From: Pseudomonas oleovorans subsp. oleovorans
Lineage (GTDB): Bacteria; Pseudomonadota; Gammaproteobacteria; Pseudomonadales; Pseudomonadaceae
Reading direction: 5' to 3'
Assembly: GCF_002197815.1 (NCBI RefSeq)
Contig: NZ_NIUB01000004.1
Coordinates: forward strand, 124,001 to 188,000
Length of the DNA stretch: 64,000 nucleotides
The notes below the pieces were generated by a model, which saw only the letters and a program-made list of their open reading frames with translations, had not been told where the DNA came from and did not search any database. Of this stretch, positions 56,309 to 64,000 are shown piece after piece. Each line of letters begins with the position of its first letter. Position 1 is the first letter of the stretch. Both the position numbers and the translations under genes were made by a program.

Positions 56309-57484
56309 TCAAGACTCAGGCCACCTTGGCTTGCGCACCAGCACCGGGAACAACGCGGCGGTCAACAGCAGCCCGGCAGCACCGACCCAGAACGGCATGG
56401 CCTGGCCGTAGTGGCTGACCAGCAAGCCCGCGCCGTAGGCCGAGCCCATGTTGCCCAGGCACTGGAAGATGTTGATCTTGCTGAAGTCCACCGCGTAGTG
56501 CTCTGGCGAGCTGAGTTCGAACAGCAAGGCATCGAGGCGCACGGTGACCTGATACAGCGCCCAGCCAAACAGCACGCGGCCGAGCAGGATCAGCCACTGA
56601 TCGCCGAAGCCCTGGATGAAGGTGGCCGCCGCGCCCAGCAGCAGACCGGCGAGAATGCCGTCACGGGTGTTGCCCTGCTTGGTCGCGCGGCGCCCCCACC
56701 ACAGCGCCAACACGGCCACGGCGCCGGGCAACGCATAGACGAAGCCGGCCGCCATCTCGCTGTTCCAGTGCGCCACCTGCTGCCAGTAGACGGCAAAGAA
56801 CGGCCGGGTGACGTAACCGACGAAGTAGAACAGCAGCATCACCAGGCACAGGCGGTAGATCGCCGGCAGGCTGCGCGCCTCGTTCTTCACCGGCGCCTCG
56901 TCGCTCGCCGGCTGCTCACCCGGCGCCGGCAGGTAGCCACGCACCAGATGCATGCAGATGGCCATCTGGATGAAATCGCCGGCGGCCATCACCAGAAACA
57001 CATCGCCAATGTTCATGATCTGCAGAATCAGGCCACCCAGCGCAGCGCCGAGAATGGCGCCGAAGTGCACCACCACCGACAGGGTGCCGATGGTCTGGGT
57101 GTGGTTGTCCTGCTGCTGCAGGCTCATCACGTAGGGGTACATCAGCAGGTAGCTGCCCTTGAACACCACCATCAGCAGCGACACCACCCAGAACAGCGGC
57201 AGCGAGTCGATGAAATAGCAGGCGGCGGTCAGGCTGCCGGCCATCAGTTGCGCGCTGATCAGGATGCGCACCGGGTGCACGCGCTTGGCCAGGCGCGCCC
57301 AGAGCGGAAACACCGCCATCACCACCAGGCTGACCACCGCCAGATAGAGACCGACATGCTGCTCCGGCGGATTGTCGAAACGCTCGGCGAAATACTGCGG
57401 GTAAAAAGGAATGATCAGGTTATCGGTGATCACCGCCAGGGCGGTCATCATGATCAGGCAGGTACGCAGCGTCATTGGAGGCAT
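56309..57484 (-). CDS. MFS transporter beside the siderophore operon
   Basis: 391 residues, 12 predicted helices, with a long central cytoplasmic loop (PAPGEQPASDEAPVKNEARS). The N-terminus MTALAVITDNLIIPFYPQYF fits the MFS fold. Location upstream of the fhu-like genes on the same strand suggests siderophore export or import, but this is inference. The start may instead be 57475 (MTLRTCL). The gap to thiD contains nothing notable. Confidence 0.82.
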   Translation of the reverse strand: MPPMTLRTCLIMMTALAVITDNLIIPFYPQYFAERFDNPPEQHVGLYLAVVSLVVMAVFPLWARLAKRVHPVRILISAQLMAGSLTAACYFIDSLPLFWVVSLLMVVFKGSYLLMYPYVMSLQQQDNHTQTIGTLSVVVHFGAILGAALGGLILQIMNIGDVFLVMAAGDFIQMAICMHLVRGYLPAPGEQPASDEAPVKNEARSLPAIYRLCLVMLLFYFVGYVTRPFFAVYWQQVAHWNSEMAAGFVYALPGAVAVLALWWGRRATKQGNTRDGILAGLLLGAAATFIQGFGDQWLILLGRVLFGWALYQVTVRLDALLFELSSPEHYAVDFSKINIFQCLGNMGSAYGAGLLVSHYGQAMPFWVGAAGLLLTAALFPVLVRKPRWPES

Positions 57485-57618
57485 TCGGGCAAGGCGGCAG
57501 GGGCGCGCATGATGCCACTTCCAGACCAGCTAATGCCAATACAGACGAGAATCAGAAAGACTAACGACCGGCATGGCGTGCAGCGACTTGAGGCCTGTTA
57601 GTGATAAGCTCGCGCACC

Positions 57619-58416
57619 ATGAAAACGCCAAACTTCCGCCCCGTAGTGCTCTGCATGTCCGGTCACGACCCCAGTGGTGGTGCTGGTCTGCAGGCCGATA
57701 TCGAAGCCCTGCTGGCCCAAGGCTGCCACGCCGCCCCGACGGTGACCGCCCTGACCGTGCAGGATACCGTCAACGTCTCCGACTTCCGCGTGCTCGACCG
57801 CGACTGGGTAATGGCCCAGGCCCGTGCAGTGATCGCCGACATGCCGGTCGCCGCCGTCAAGCTGGGCATGCTCGGCTCGGTAGAGATGGTCGAGAACGTG
57901 CTCGAAGTGATGAGCCAGCTGCCTGGCGTACCACTGGTCTGCGACCCGGTGCTGCGCGCCGGCGGCGGCGGCTCGCTGGGCAAGGATGACGTCGGCTATG
58001 CCATGCGCGAACGCCTGTTCGCCGTGTCCACCATCGCCACGCCGAACCTGCCGGAAGCGCGCATCCTCGCCGAACTGCCGGAAGGCAGCGCCGACGAGTG
58101 CGCCGAGAAACTGCTGCCCTTCATCGAGCACCTGCTGATCACCGGCGGCCACGGCGACGAAGCCGAAGTGCACAACCGCCTGTACAGCCGCGACGGCAGT
58201 CGCCACACCTTTACCTGCGCACGCCTGCCCGGCAGTTATCACGGCTCCGGCTGCACCCTGGCCAGCACCCTGGCCGGTCGCCTGGCGCTGGGTGAAGAGC
58301 TGGTCAGCGCGGTGAAAAGCGCCCTGGACTACACCTGGCGTACCCTGCGCGACGCCGAACAACCCGGCCACGGCCAGTACGTGCCACGCCGTCTGCCGCT
58401 GGATTACGGCCAATGA
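57619..58416 (+). CDS. thiD: hydroxymethylpyrimidine/phosphomethylpyrimidine kinase
   Basis: 265 residues. Phosphorylates HMP and HMP-P in thiamine synthesis. Ribokinase-fold motifs [17 protein letters not shown], the anion-hole region [12 protein letters not shown] and [12 protein letters not shown]. Overlaps thiE by 4 bases (ATGA). No TPP riboswitch is evident upstream. Confidence 0.95.
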   Translation: MKTPNFRPVVLCMSGHDPSGGAGLQADIEALLAQGCHAAPTVTALTVQDTVNVSDFRVLDRDWVMAQARAVIADMPVAAVKLGMLGSVEMVENVLEVMSQLPGVPLVCDPVLRAGGGGSLGKDDVGYAMRERLFAVSTIATPNLPEARILAELPEGSADECAEKLLPFIEHLLITGGHGDEAEVHNRLYSRDGSRHTFTCARLPGSYHGSGCTLASTLAGRLALGEELVSAVKSALDYTWRTLRDAEQPGHGQYVPRRLPLDYGQ

Positions 58417-59036
58417 GCCTGCGCGGCCTCTACGCCATCACCGACACCCCGCTGCTGGCGGGTGGCAAGCTGTTGCCATACGCCGAAGCGGCGCTGGCTG
58501 GCGGTGCGCGCCTGCTGCAATACCGCGACAAGTCCGGCGATGCCGTGCGCCGTTTCGATGAAGCGCAGGCACTGGCCGAACTCTGCCTGCGCCACGTTGC
58601 CACGCTGATCATCAACGACGACCTGGAACTGGCTGCCCGCCTGGGCGCCGGCCTGCACCTGGGTCAGACCGATGGCTCGCTGGCCACCGCCCGCGCCCGC
58701 CTTGGTACGGATGTCGTCATTGGCGGTACCTGCCATGCCCAGTTGGAGCTGGCCGAGCGCGCCGTAGCCGAGGGCGCCAGCTATATCGCCTTCGGCCGCT
58801 TCTTTAATTCCAACACCAAACCCGGCGCTCCGGCTGCCACCGTGGAGCTGTTGGATCAGGCACGCACGCGCTTTGCCCAGCCCATCGTCGCCATCGGCGG
58901 CGTAACCCTGGAAACCGCACCCAACCTGATCGCCCGCGGCGCCAGCATGGTCGCCGTGATCCACGCCCTGTTCGCCGCGGACTCCGCCACCGAGGTGGAA
59001 GACCGCGCCCGCGCCTTTGCCGCGCTGTTCGACTGA
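58413..59036 (+). CDS. thiE: thiamine-phosphate synthase
   Basis: 207 residues. TIM barrel that joins HMP-PP and thiazole phosphate. Conserved [33 protein letters not shown] and [13 protein letters not shown]. In an operon with thiD; hemL follows 22 bases later. Confidence 0.95.
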   Translation: MSLRGLYAITDTPLLAGGKLLPYAEAALAGGARLLQYRDKSGDAVRRFDEAQALAELCLRHVATLIINDDLELAARLGAGLHLGQTDGSLATARARLGTDVVIGGTCHAQLELAERAVAEGASYIAFGRFFNSNTKPGAPAATVELLDQARTRFAQPIVAIGGVTLETAPNLIARGASMVAVIHALFAADSATEVEDRARAFAALFD

Positions 59037-59058
59037 TTCGTTTCCAGAGAGACCTGCC

Positions 59059-60348
59059 ATGTCCCGCTCCGAAATCCTCTTCGCCAACGCCCAGAAACAC
59101 ATCCCCGGCGGCGTCAACTCGCCGGTGCGTGCCTTTCGCGGCGTCGGCGGCACGCCGCTGTTCTTCAAGCACGCCGAAGGCGCCTATGTCGTGGACGAAG
59201 ACGACAAGCGCTACGTCGACTACGTCGGTTCCTGGGGCCCGATGATCCTCGGCCACAGCCACCCGGACGTGCTCGACTCGGTGCGTCGCCAACTGGAGCA
59301 CGGCCTGTCCTACGGCGCGCCGACCGCCCTGGAAACCGAAATGGCCGAGCTGGTTTGCAGCTTGGTGCCGTCGATGGAGATGGTGCGCATGGTCAGCTCC
59401 GGTACCGAGGCGACTATGAGCGCCATCCGCCTGGCCCGCGGTTTCACCGGCCGCGACAGCATCATCAAGTTCGAGGGCTGCTACCACGGTCACTCCGACA
59501 GCCTGCTGGTCAAGGCCGGCTCCGGCGCCCTGACCCAGGGCGTGCCGAACTCCGCAGGTGTGCCGGCGGCCTTCGCCAAGCACACCCTGACCCTGCCGTT
59601 CAACGACATCGACGCCGTGGCCGAATGCCTGGCGCAAGTCGGCAAAGAAGTGGCGTGCATCATCGTCGAGCCAGTGGCCGGCAACATGAACTGCGTGCCG
59701 CCGGCCCCAGGTTTCCTCGAAGGCCTGCGCGAGCAGTGCGACAAGCATGGCGTGGTGCTGATATTCGACGAAGTGATGACCGGTTTCCGCGTCGCCCTCG
59801 GCGGTGCGCAAGCGCACTACGGTGTGAACCCGGACCTGACCACCTTCGGCAAGATCATCGGCGGCGGCATGCCGGTGGGCTGCTTCGGCGGCAAGCGCGC
59901 GATCATGGAATGCATCGCCCCGCTCGGCCCGGTCTACCAGGCCGGCACCCTGTCGGGTAACCCGCTGGCGATGGCTGCCGGCCTGACCACCCTCAAGCTG
60001 ATCAGCCGTCCAGGCTTCCACAGTGAGCTGACCGACTACACCTCGCGCATGCTCGCCGGCCTGCAGCAGCGCGCCGATGCTGCCGGCATTCCATTCGTCA
60101 CCACCCAGGCGGGCGCCATGTTCGGCCTGTACTTCAGTGGCGCGGACGACATCGTCACCTTCGCTGACGTGATGGCCAGCGACAGCGCACGCTTCAACCG
60201 CTTCTTCCATCTGATGCTGGATGGCGGCGTGTACCTGGCGCCGAGCGCCTTCGAAGCGGGCTTCACCTCCATCGCCCATGGTGAAAAGGAGCTGGACATC
60301 ACCTTCGCCGCCGCAGAACGCGCCTTCGCCGAGCTGAAAAAAGCCTGA
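59059..60348 (+). CDS. hemL: glutamate-1-semialdehyde 2,1-aminomutase
   Basis: 429 residues. PLP enzyme of the C5 haem pathway that makes 5-aminolevulinate. N-terminal [20 protein letters not shown]; the PLP lysine is in [16 protein letters not shown]. Starts after AGAGAGAC. The stop overlaps the next gene by one base. Shares the thi operon direction, a frequent arrangement in Pseudomonas. Confidence 0.97.
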   Translation: MSRSEILFANAQKHIPGGVNSPVRAFRGVGGTPLFFKHAEGAYVVDEDDKRYVDYVGSWGPMILGHSHPDVLDSVRRQLEHGLSYGAPTALETEMAELVCSLVPSMEMVRMVSSGTEATMSAIRLARGFTGRDSIIKFEGCYHGHSDSLLVKAGSGALTQGVPNSAGVPAAFAKHTLTLPFNDIDAVAECLAQVGKEVACIIVEPVAGNMNCVPPAPGFLEGLREQCDKHGVVLIFDEVMTGFRVALGGAQAHYGVNPDLTTFGKIIGGGMPVGCFGGKRAIMECIAPLGPVYQAGTLSGNPLAMAAGLTTLKLISRPGFHSELTDYTSRMLAGLQQRADAAGIPFVTTQAGAMFGLYFSGADDIVTFADVMASDSARFNRFFHLMLDGGVYLAPSAFEAGFTSIAHGEKELDITFAAAERAFAELKKA

Positions 60349-60980
60349 TGCAGTACAGCACGGCCTTCAGTGATGCGTTGCTGGCCCTGGCCTGCGTTGC
60401 CTGCGTGTGGCTGATCGGCCGGGCACGCGGGCGCTACGGCGAGGGCGATCAGCCGGCACTGTTCTGCGCCCTGCTCGGTTTTCTGCTGCCGGCTGCGGCG
60501 GCCAGCGTCGGCGTGATTCGCTACGGCTTCGACCCAAGCTGGCAGGCCGCGCACCTGTGGCTCTCGCAGGCCAGCAGCTTTCTCGGCCTGCCGCTGCTTG
60601 GTGCCGCAGCACTGGCGCTGGGCCGTGGCTGGGCCTGGAGTCGACCGAACTGGGGGCGCATCCTGCTCGGCCTGTGCGCCTTCTTCGAGCTGTTCCGCCA
60701 GCTTGGTTATATGGAGGACTACCGCCTGGCGCTGAACCTGGCCACGCTGGTGCTGATTCTCTATGCCGGCGCAGTCCAATGGCCGCGCCGCGCGCCAGCG
60801 ATCAGCGCAGCTGTGGTGGTGGGCCTGTTCCTGCTGGCCGGTGTGGCAGTCGGCACCGAAGGCGTGATCGGGCCGCTGCGTCGCATCGACCTGTTCCACG
60901 TGCTGCTGACACCGGCTTACCCGCTGCTGGCCTGGCTGCTGCTGAGCCTGCCGGGAAGTGCGAAACGACAGACCGGGTAA
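60348..60980 (+). CDS. hypothetical integral membrane protein
   Basis: 210 residues, about seven hydrophobic helices, no soluble domain. It starts inside the last base of hemL (TGATG) and is translated with it. I recognise no family beyond a conserved membrane protein; a haem-related role by location is only a guess. Confidence 0.78.
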   Translation: MQYSTAFSDALLALACVACVWLIGRARGRYGEGDQPALFCALLGFLLPAAAASVGVIRYGFDPSWQAAHLWLSQASSFLGLPLLGAAALALGRGWAWSRPNWGRILLGLCAFFELFRQLGYMEDYRLALNLATLVLILYAGAVQWPRRAPAISAAVVVGLFLLAGVAVGTEGVIGPLRRIDLFHVLLTPAYPLLAWLLLSLPGSAKRQTG

Positions 60981-61085
60981 AGCCTTTGTAACAAGCCCAC
61001 GGTTATTCCATAATGCGAGGGTCGGCACGTTTTGCGCCGACCGGGCACGTCACCCGCCCTGAACTGCCGAGGTCCCGTTATCCAG

Positions 61086-61634
61086 ATGAACCGCACCGGC
61101 CGCACCCTGTCCCTGGGCTGCCTGTTGCTTTTCCTCCCGCTGTTTGCATTCGCAGGCGGCAATTCGCTGTTGATCCCCGCCAGCGGCAGCTGCGCGCTGA
61201 ACGCCTCCCCCGAAGAGATGCCCGATGCCCTGGCCAGCTGCCAGGAAATGGCGCGCGCCGGCAACATGCAGGCCGCCTATGAATTGGGTGAGTACTACTA
61301 CGACGGCAAACGTACCCCACGCGATTTCAAGCAGGCCCTGACCTGGTTCGAGCGCGCCTCGCTGCAGGGCCACGCCGAAGCGCAGCTACGCCTGGGCACC
61401 ATGTTCTTCCGTGGCGAAGGCGTACCGGCCAACAACGTGCAGGCTTACATCGTATTGAAGATGGCATCGGTCAATGGCTCGGACGAAGCCATGGACAGCG
61501 CCGACCTGGTATCAGCACAGATGCGTCGCGATGAACTGGAAATCGCCAGCCAGGTGCTGGGCCAGATATTCCGCAGCTACCTGCTCGAACTGCAGACAGC
61601 TGAAGGTCGTTCACCTTTCGCGCCGCTGCCCTAA
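61086..61634 (+). CDS. periplasmic Sel1-like repeat protein
   Basis: 182 residues with a signal peptide ending in FAFAG. Two Sel1-type helical repeats: MQAAYELGEYYYDGKRTPRD and AEAQLRLGTMFFRGEGVPAN. Such proteins scaffold other proteins in the envelope. The ATG at 61086 is chosen because the signal peptide begins there. Confidence 0.85.
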   Translation: MNRTGRTLSLGCLLLFLPLFAFAGGNSLLIPASGSCALNASPEEMPDALASCQEMARAGNMQAAYELGEYYYDGKRTPRDFKQALTWFERASLQGHAEAQLRLGTMFFRGEGVPANNVQAYIVLKMASVNGSDEAMDSADLVSAQMRRDELEIASQVLGQIFRSYLLELQTAEGRSPFAPLP

Positions 61635-61651
61635 AGCGGCCTTGGCGCCGT

Positions 61652-61750
61652 AGGGTGGGCTTCAGCCCACCAAGTAGCCTCTCGATACCGCTGGTGGGCT
61701 GAAGCGGAACGCCGCCCGGCCCACCCTACCTAGCTGAAGCCCACCCTACA
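61652..61750. repeat. intergenic palindromic repeat cluster
   Basis: GTAGGGTGGGCTTCAGCCCACC followed by related inverted copies ending GCCCACCCTACA; similar to the elements at 9706 and 12391. It sits between convergent genes. Confidence 0.75.
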
Positions 61751-61772
61751 TCCAACGTTCCTGCGCAGCCGC

Positions 61773-62096
61773 TTACTTGTCCGGCATCGGCATGGGGAAC
61801 GGCATTACGTTGCCGCCGCCCTTGGCTTCGCTGATCTTCGCCGTACCCAGGCGCTCGACCTCATCGATGCGGATGATCGCGTGCATCGGTACGAAGCTGC
61901 GCACCACGCCCTCGAACTGTGCCTTGAGTTTCTCCTCGCTGGGGTCGACCACCAGTTGGCTGCGCTCGCCGAAGACGAACTCTTCAACCTCCAGAAAGCC
62001 CCACAGATCACTTTGAAAGATCTGCTTGGCATACATCTCGTATACCTGGCCCTGGTTGAGAAAAATCACCTTGTAGATGGGATCACGCTTGCTCAT
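61773..62096 (-). CDS. DUF1820 family protein
   Basis: 107 residues, soluble, beginning DPIYKVIFLNQGQVYEMYAK with GFLEVEEFVFGER, the DUF1820 pattern common in gammaproteobacteria. A Met/Pro-rich tail (MPFPMPMPDK) ends it. Function unknown. Confidence 0.88.
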   Translation of the reverse strand: MSKRDPIYKVIFLNQGQVYEMYAKQIFQSDLWGFLEVEEFVFGERSQLVVDPSEEKLKAQFEGVVRSFVPMHAIIRIDEVERLGTAKISEAKGGGNVMPFPMPMPDK

Positions 62097-62196
62097 GGAG
62101 ATTCGAAGTCAGGAAAAACGGGGCGCGCAGAATAGCACAGCGCCGCACACGTACGGATGCAATCCGGAGATAGGCGATGACGCGCTTGCCCATGGC

Positions 62197-62231
62197 CTGA
62201 AGCCTGAAGCTTGTAGCCTGTAGCCTGTAGC
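62197..62231. repeat. five tandem heptamers
   Basis: CTGAAGC twice, TTGTAGC once, CTGTAGC twice, in the 187-base gap upstream of miaB. Short degenerate repeats of this kind occur between genes in Pseudomonas. Confidence 0.7.
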
Positions 62232-62283
62232 CCGCCGCTCCCCTATAATACGCGGTCATTTTTTAACCACCTCAGACAGTGCC

Positions 62284-63627
62284 ATGACCAAGAAGCTCTA
62301 TATCGAAACCCACGGTTGCCAGATGAACGAGTACGACAGCTCGCGCATGGTCGACCTGCTGGGCGAGCATCAGGCCCTGGAGGTCACGGAAAAACCCGAA
62401 GAAGCCGACGTGATCCTGCTCAATACCTGTTCGATCCGTGAGAAGGCGCAGGACAAGGTGTTCTCCCAGCTCGGCCGCTGGCGCGAGCTGAAGCAGGCCA
62501 ACCCGGACCTGGTGATCGGTGTCGGCGGCTGCGTGGCCAGCCAGGAAGGCGCGGCGATCCGCGACCGCGCGCCCTATGTCGACGTGGTATTCGGCCCGCA
62601 GACCCTGCATCGCCTGCCGGAAATGATCGACGCCGCGCGCGTGACCAAGACCGCCCAGGTGGACATCAGCTTTCCCGAGATCGAGAAGTTCGACCGCCTG
62701 CCCGAGCCGCGCGTCGACGGCCCCAGCGCCTTCGTCTCGGTGATGGAAGGCTGCAGCAAGTACTGCACCTTCTGCGTGGTGCCCTACACCCGCGGCGAGG
62801 AAGTCAGCCGCCCACTGGTCGACGTGTTGATGGAAATCACCTCCCTCACCGAGAAGGGCGTCAAGGAAATCACCCTGCTCGGGCAGAACGTCAACGGCTA
62901 TCGCGGGGAAGCGCCGGATGGCCATATCGCCGACTTCGCCGAACTGCTGCATGCCGTGGCGGCCCTCGATGGCGTCGAGCGCATCCGCTACACCACCAGC
63001 CACCCGCTGGAGTTCTCCGACGCGATCATCCAGGCCCACGCCGAGATTCCGCAGCTGGTCAAATACCTGCACCTGCCGGTGCAGTCCGGCTCCGACCGCA
63101 TCCTCGCGGCGATGAAGCGCAACCACACCGCGCTGGAATACAAGTCGCGCATCCGCAAACTGCGTGCGGCAGTACCGGACATCCTGATCAGCTCGGACTT
63201 CATCGTCGGCTTCCCCGGCGAGACCGAGAAGGATTTCGAGCAGACCATGAAGCTGATCGAGGACGTCGGCTTCGACTTCTCCTTCTCCTTCATCTACAGC
63301 TCGCGCCCAGGCACCCCGGCCGCCGACCTGGTCGACGACACCCCGGACGAGGTGAAGAAACAGCGCCTGGCGCTGCTGCAGCATCGCATCAACCAGAACG
63401 GCTTCGAGAACAGCCGGCGCATGGTCGGCACGGTGCAGCGCATCCTGGTCAGCGACTACTCGAAGAAGGACCCGGGCATGCTCCAGGGCCGCACCGAGCA
63501 GAACCGCATCGTCAATTTCCGCTGCGATAACCCGCGCCTGATCGGCCAGTTCGTCGACGTGCACATCGACGACGCCCTGCCGCACTCGCTGCGCGGCACC
63601 CTGCTGGATGCCGAGACCCTCCACTAA
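62284..63627 (+). CDS. miaB: tRNA-2-methylthio-N6-dimethylallyladenosine synthase
   Basis: 447 residues. Radical-SAM methylthiotransferase that modifies A37 of tRNAs. The N-terminal cluster ligands are Cys12, Cys49 and Cys83; the radical-SAM motif is CSKYCTFC; a TRAM domain ends the protein. Downstream lies a phoH-like gene, the usual miaB-phoH-ybeY order. Confidence 0.97.
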   Translation: MTKKLYIETHGCQMNEYDSSRMVDLLGEHQALEVTEKPEEADVILLNTCSIREKAQDKVFSQLGRWRELKQANPDLVIGVGGCVASQEGAAIRDRAPYVDVVFGPQTLHRLPEMIDAARVTKTAQVDISFPEIEKFDRLPEPRVDGPSAFVSVMEGCSKYCTFCVVPYTRGEEVSRPLVDVLMEITSLTEKGVKEITLLGQNVNGYRGEAPDGHIADFAELLHAVAALDGVERIRYTTSHPLEFSDAIIQAHAEIPQLVKYLHLPVQSGSDRILAAMKRNHTALEYKSRIRKLRAAVPDILISSDFIVGFPGETEKDFEQTMKLIEDVGFDFSFSFIYSSRPGTPAADLVDDTPDEVKKQRLALLQHRINQNGFENSRRMVGTVQRILVSDYSKKDPGMLQGRTEQNRIVNFRCDNPRLIGQFVDVHIDDALPHSLRGTLLDAETLH

Positions 63628-63634
63628 CGTAGCG

Positions 63635-63662
63635 GTCGTCCACACTTTGCGTTGTGGACGAC
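63635..63662. other. hairpin between miaB and phoH-like gene
   Basis: Perfect 10-bp stem GTCGTCCACA / TGTGGACGAC with an 8-base loop. No T run follows, so it is a weak terminator at best; it lies 7 bases before the next ATG and could limit read-through or ribosome access. Confidence 0.6.
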
Positions 63663-63669
63663 CAGCGTT

Positions 63670-64000
63670 ATGCTGCCTTTTCATACCCAGACAAGTGACG
63701 ATCACTCCATCACCTTGAACGCCTCTCTAGAACCTCATCGTTTCACCCTCGAACCTTTCGAGGCCCGCCGTTTCGCCAACCTCTGCGGCCAGTTCGACGA
63801 GCACCTGCGCCTGATCGAAGAGCGCCTCGGCCTGGAAATCCGCAACCGTGGCAACCAGTTCGAAATGCTTGGCAGTGCCGACAAGACCCAGGCCGCCGAG
63901 CAACTGCTGCGCAAGCTGTACCGCGAAACCAAAGCTACCGAGCTGTCGCCCGACCTGGTGCACCTGTACCTGCAGGAGTCCGGCGTCGAGGAGCTGGTCA
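63670..64000 (+). CDS. PhoH-family ATPase, N-terminal part
   Basis: The frame is open to the end of the window. From a TTG at 63715 it reads NASLEPHRFTLEPFEARRFA, then LCGQFDEHLRLIEERLGLEI and ELSPDLVHLYLQESGVEEL, the KH-like N-terminal region of PhoH/YbeZ. An in-frame ATG at 63670 would add 15 residues. YbeZ works with YbeY in RNA metabolism. The P-loop lies beyond the window. Confidence 0.88.
   Translation, partial: MLPFHTQTSDDHSITLNASLEPHRFTLEPFEARRFANLCGQFDEHLRLIEERLGLEIRNRGNQFEMLGSADKTQAAEQLLRKLYRETKATELSPDLVHLYLQESGVEELV

Noticed and set aside
57485..57618. Possible TPP riboswitch upstream of thiD
   Set aside because: The THI-box core (CTGAGA with the ACCTGA-type partner) is not present.
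58804..60279. 491-codon minus-strand frame opposite hemL
   Set aside because: His/Ala/Gly-rich shadow of a GC-rich gene; hemL on the other strand is complete and unmistakable.
62272..63705. 477-codon minus-strand frame opposite miaB
   Set aside because: Shadow frame of low-complexity composition; miaB is intact.

Overview
The window is chromosomal DNA of a high-GC gammaproteobacterium. Gene content and order (miaB beside a phoH-like gene, thiD-thiE-hemL, RND pump with an OprM-like channel), DUF1820 and DUF2788 proteins and several REP-type palindromes point to Pseudomonas, probably the mendocina/oleovorans/stutzeri side of the genus; the species is an inference from style, not from a marker gene.

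Layout. 1-2.6 kb: end of an RND efflux operon. 2.7-33 kb: mostly housekeeping and small metabolic genes (acyl-CoA thioesterase, SagB-type oxidoreductase, deacetylase, class V aminotransferase, RhlE-like helicase, exonuclease, HrpB helicase, cation diffusion facilitator, Lrp regulator, globin, RluE-like synthase, alcohol dehydrogenase, AMP nucleosidase), ending with a cobalamin riboswitch and a CbiM-like permease. This stretch carries several clear deletion or duplication scars: a partial deacetylase copy at 6.5 kb, cheC/PAS remnants at 12.4-13.0 kb, two facing truncated genes at 17.2-17.6 kb, and a MocR/threonine-dehydratase junction at 30.4 kb. A structured intergenic region at 25.6-25.8 kb ends in a terminator that no annotated gene uses and may encode a small RNA.

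33.2-47.6 kb is a complete type I-E CRISPR-Cas locus, all cas genes on the minus strand: array 2 (19 repeats), cas3, then cas8e-cse2-cas7e-cas5e-cas6e, a KilA-N-domain gene, cas1-cas2, leader and array 1 (34 repeats). Three foreign modules sit inside it: a KilA-N gene fitted between cas6e and cas1 with a 2-base gap to cas1 and containing a perfect 32-bp palindrome; a Phd/PIN (VapBC-like) toxin-antitoxin pair; and a divergently oriented ParDE/RelE-like pair whose far side carries a decayed second copy of the cas3 3' end. Both arrays have nearly the same leader, and the shared block includes the cas2 stop codon, so array 2 probably arose by copying the cas2-leader junction. One spacer encodes a tyrosine-integrase signature, consistent with defence against integrating phages or islands.

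47.6-64 kb: AidB-like acyl-CoA dehydrogenase with its TetR regulator and a double operator, a decayed hybrid sensor kinase, a Fur-type siderophore uptake operon (fhuF-like reductase, ATPase, fused permease, binding protein), an MFS gene, thiamine genes thiD-thiE, hemL, a membrane protein, a Sel1-like protein, DUF1820, miaB and the start of a phoH-like gene that runs off the window.
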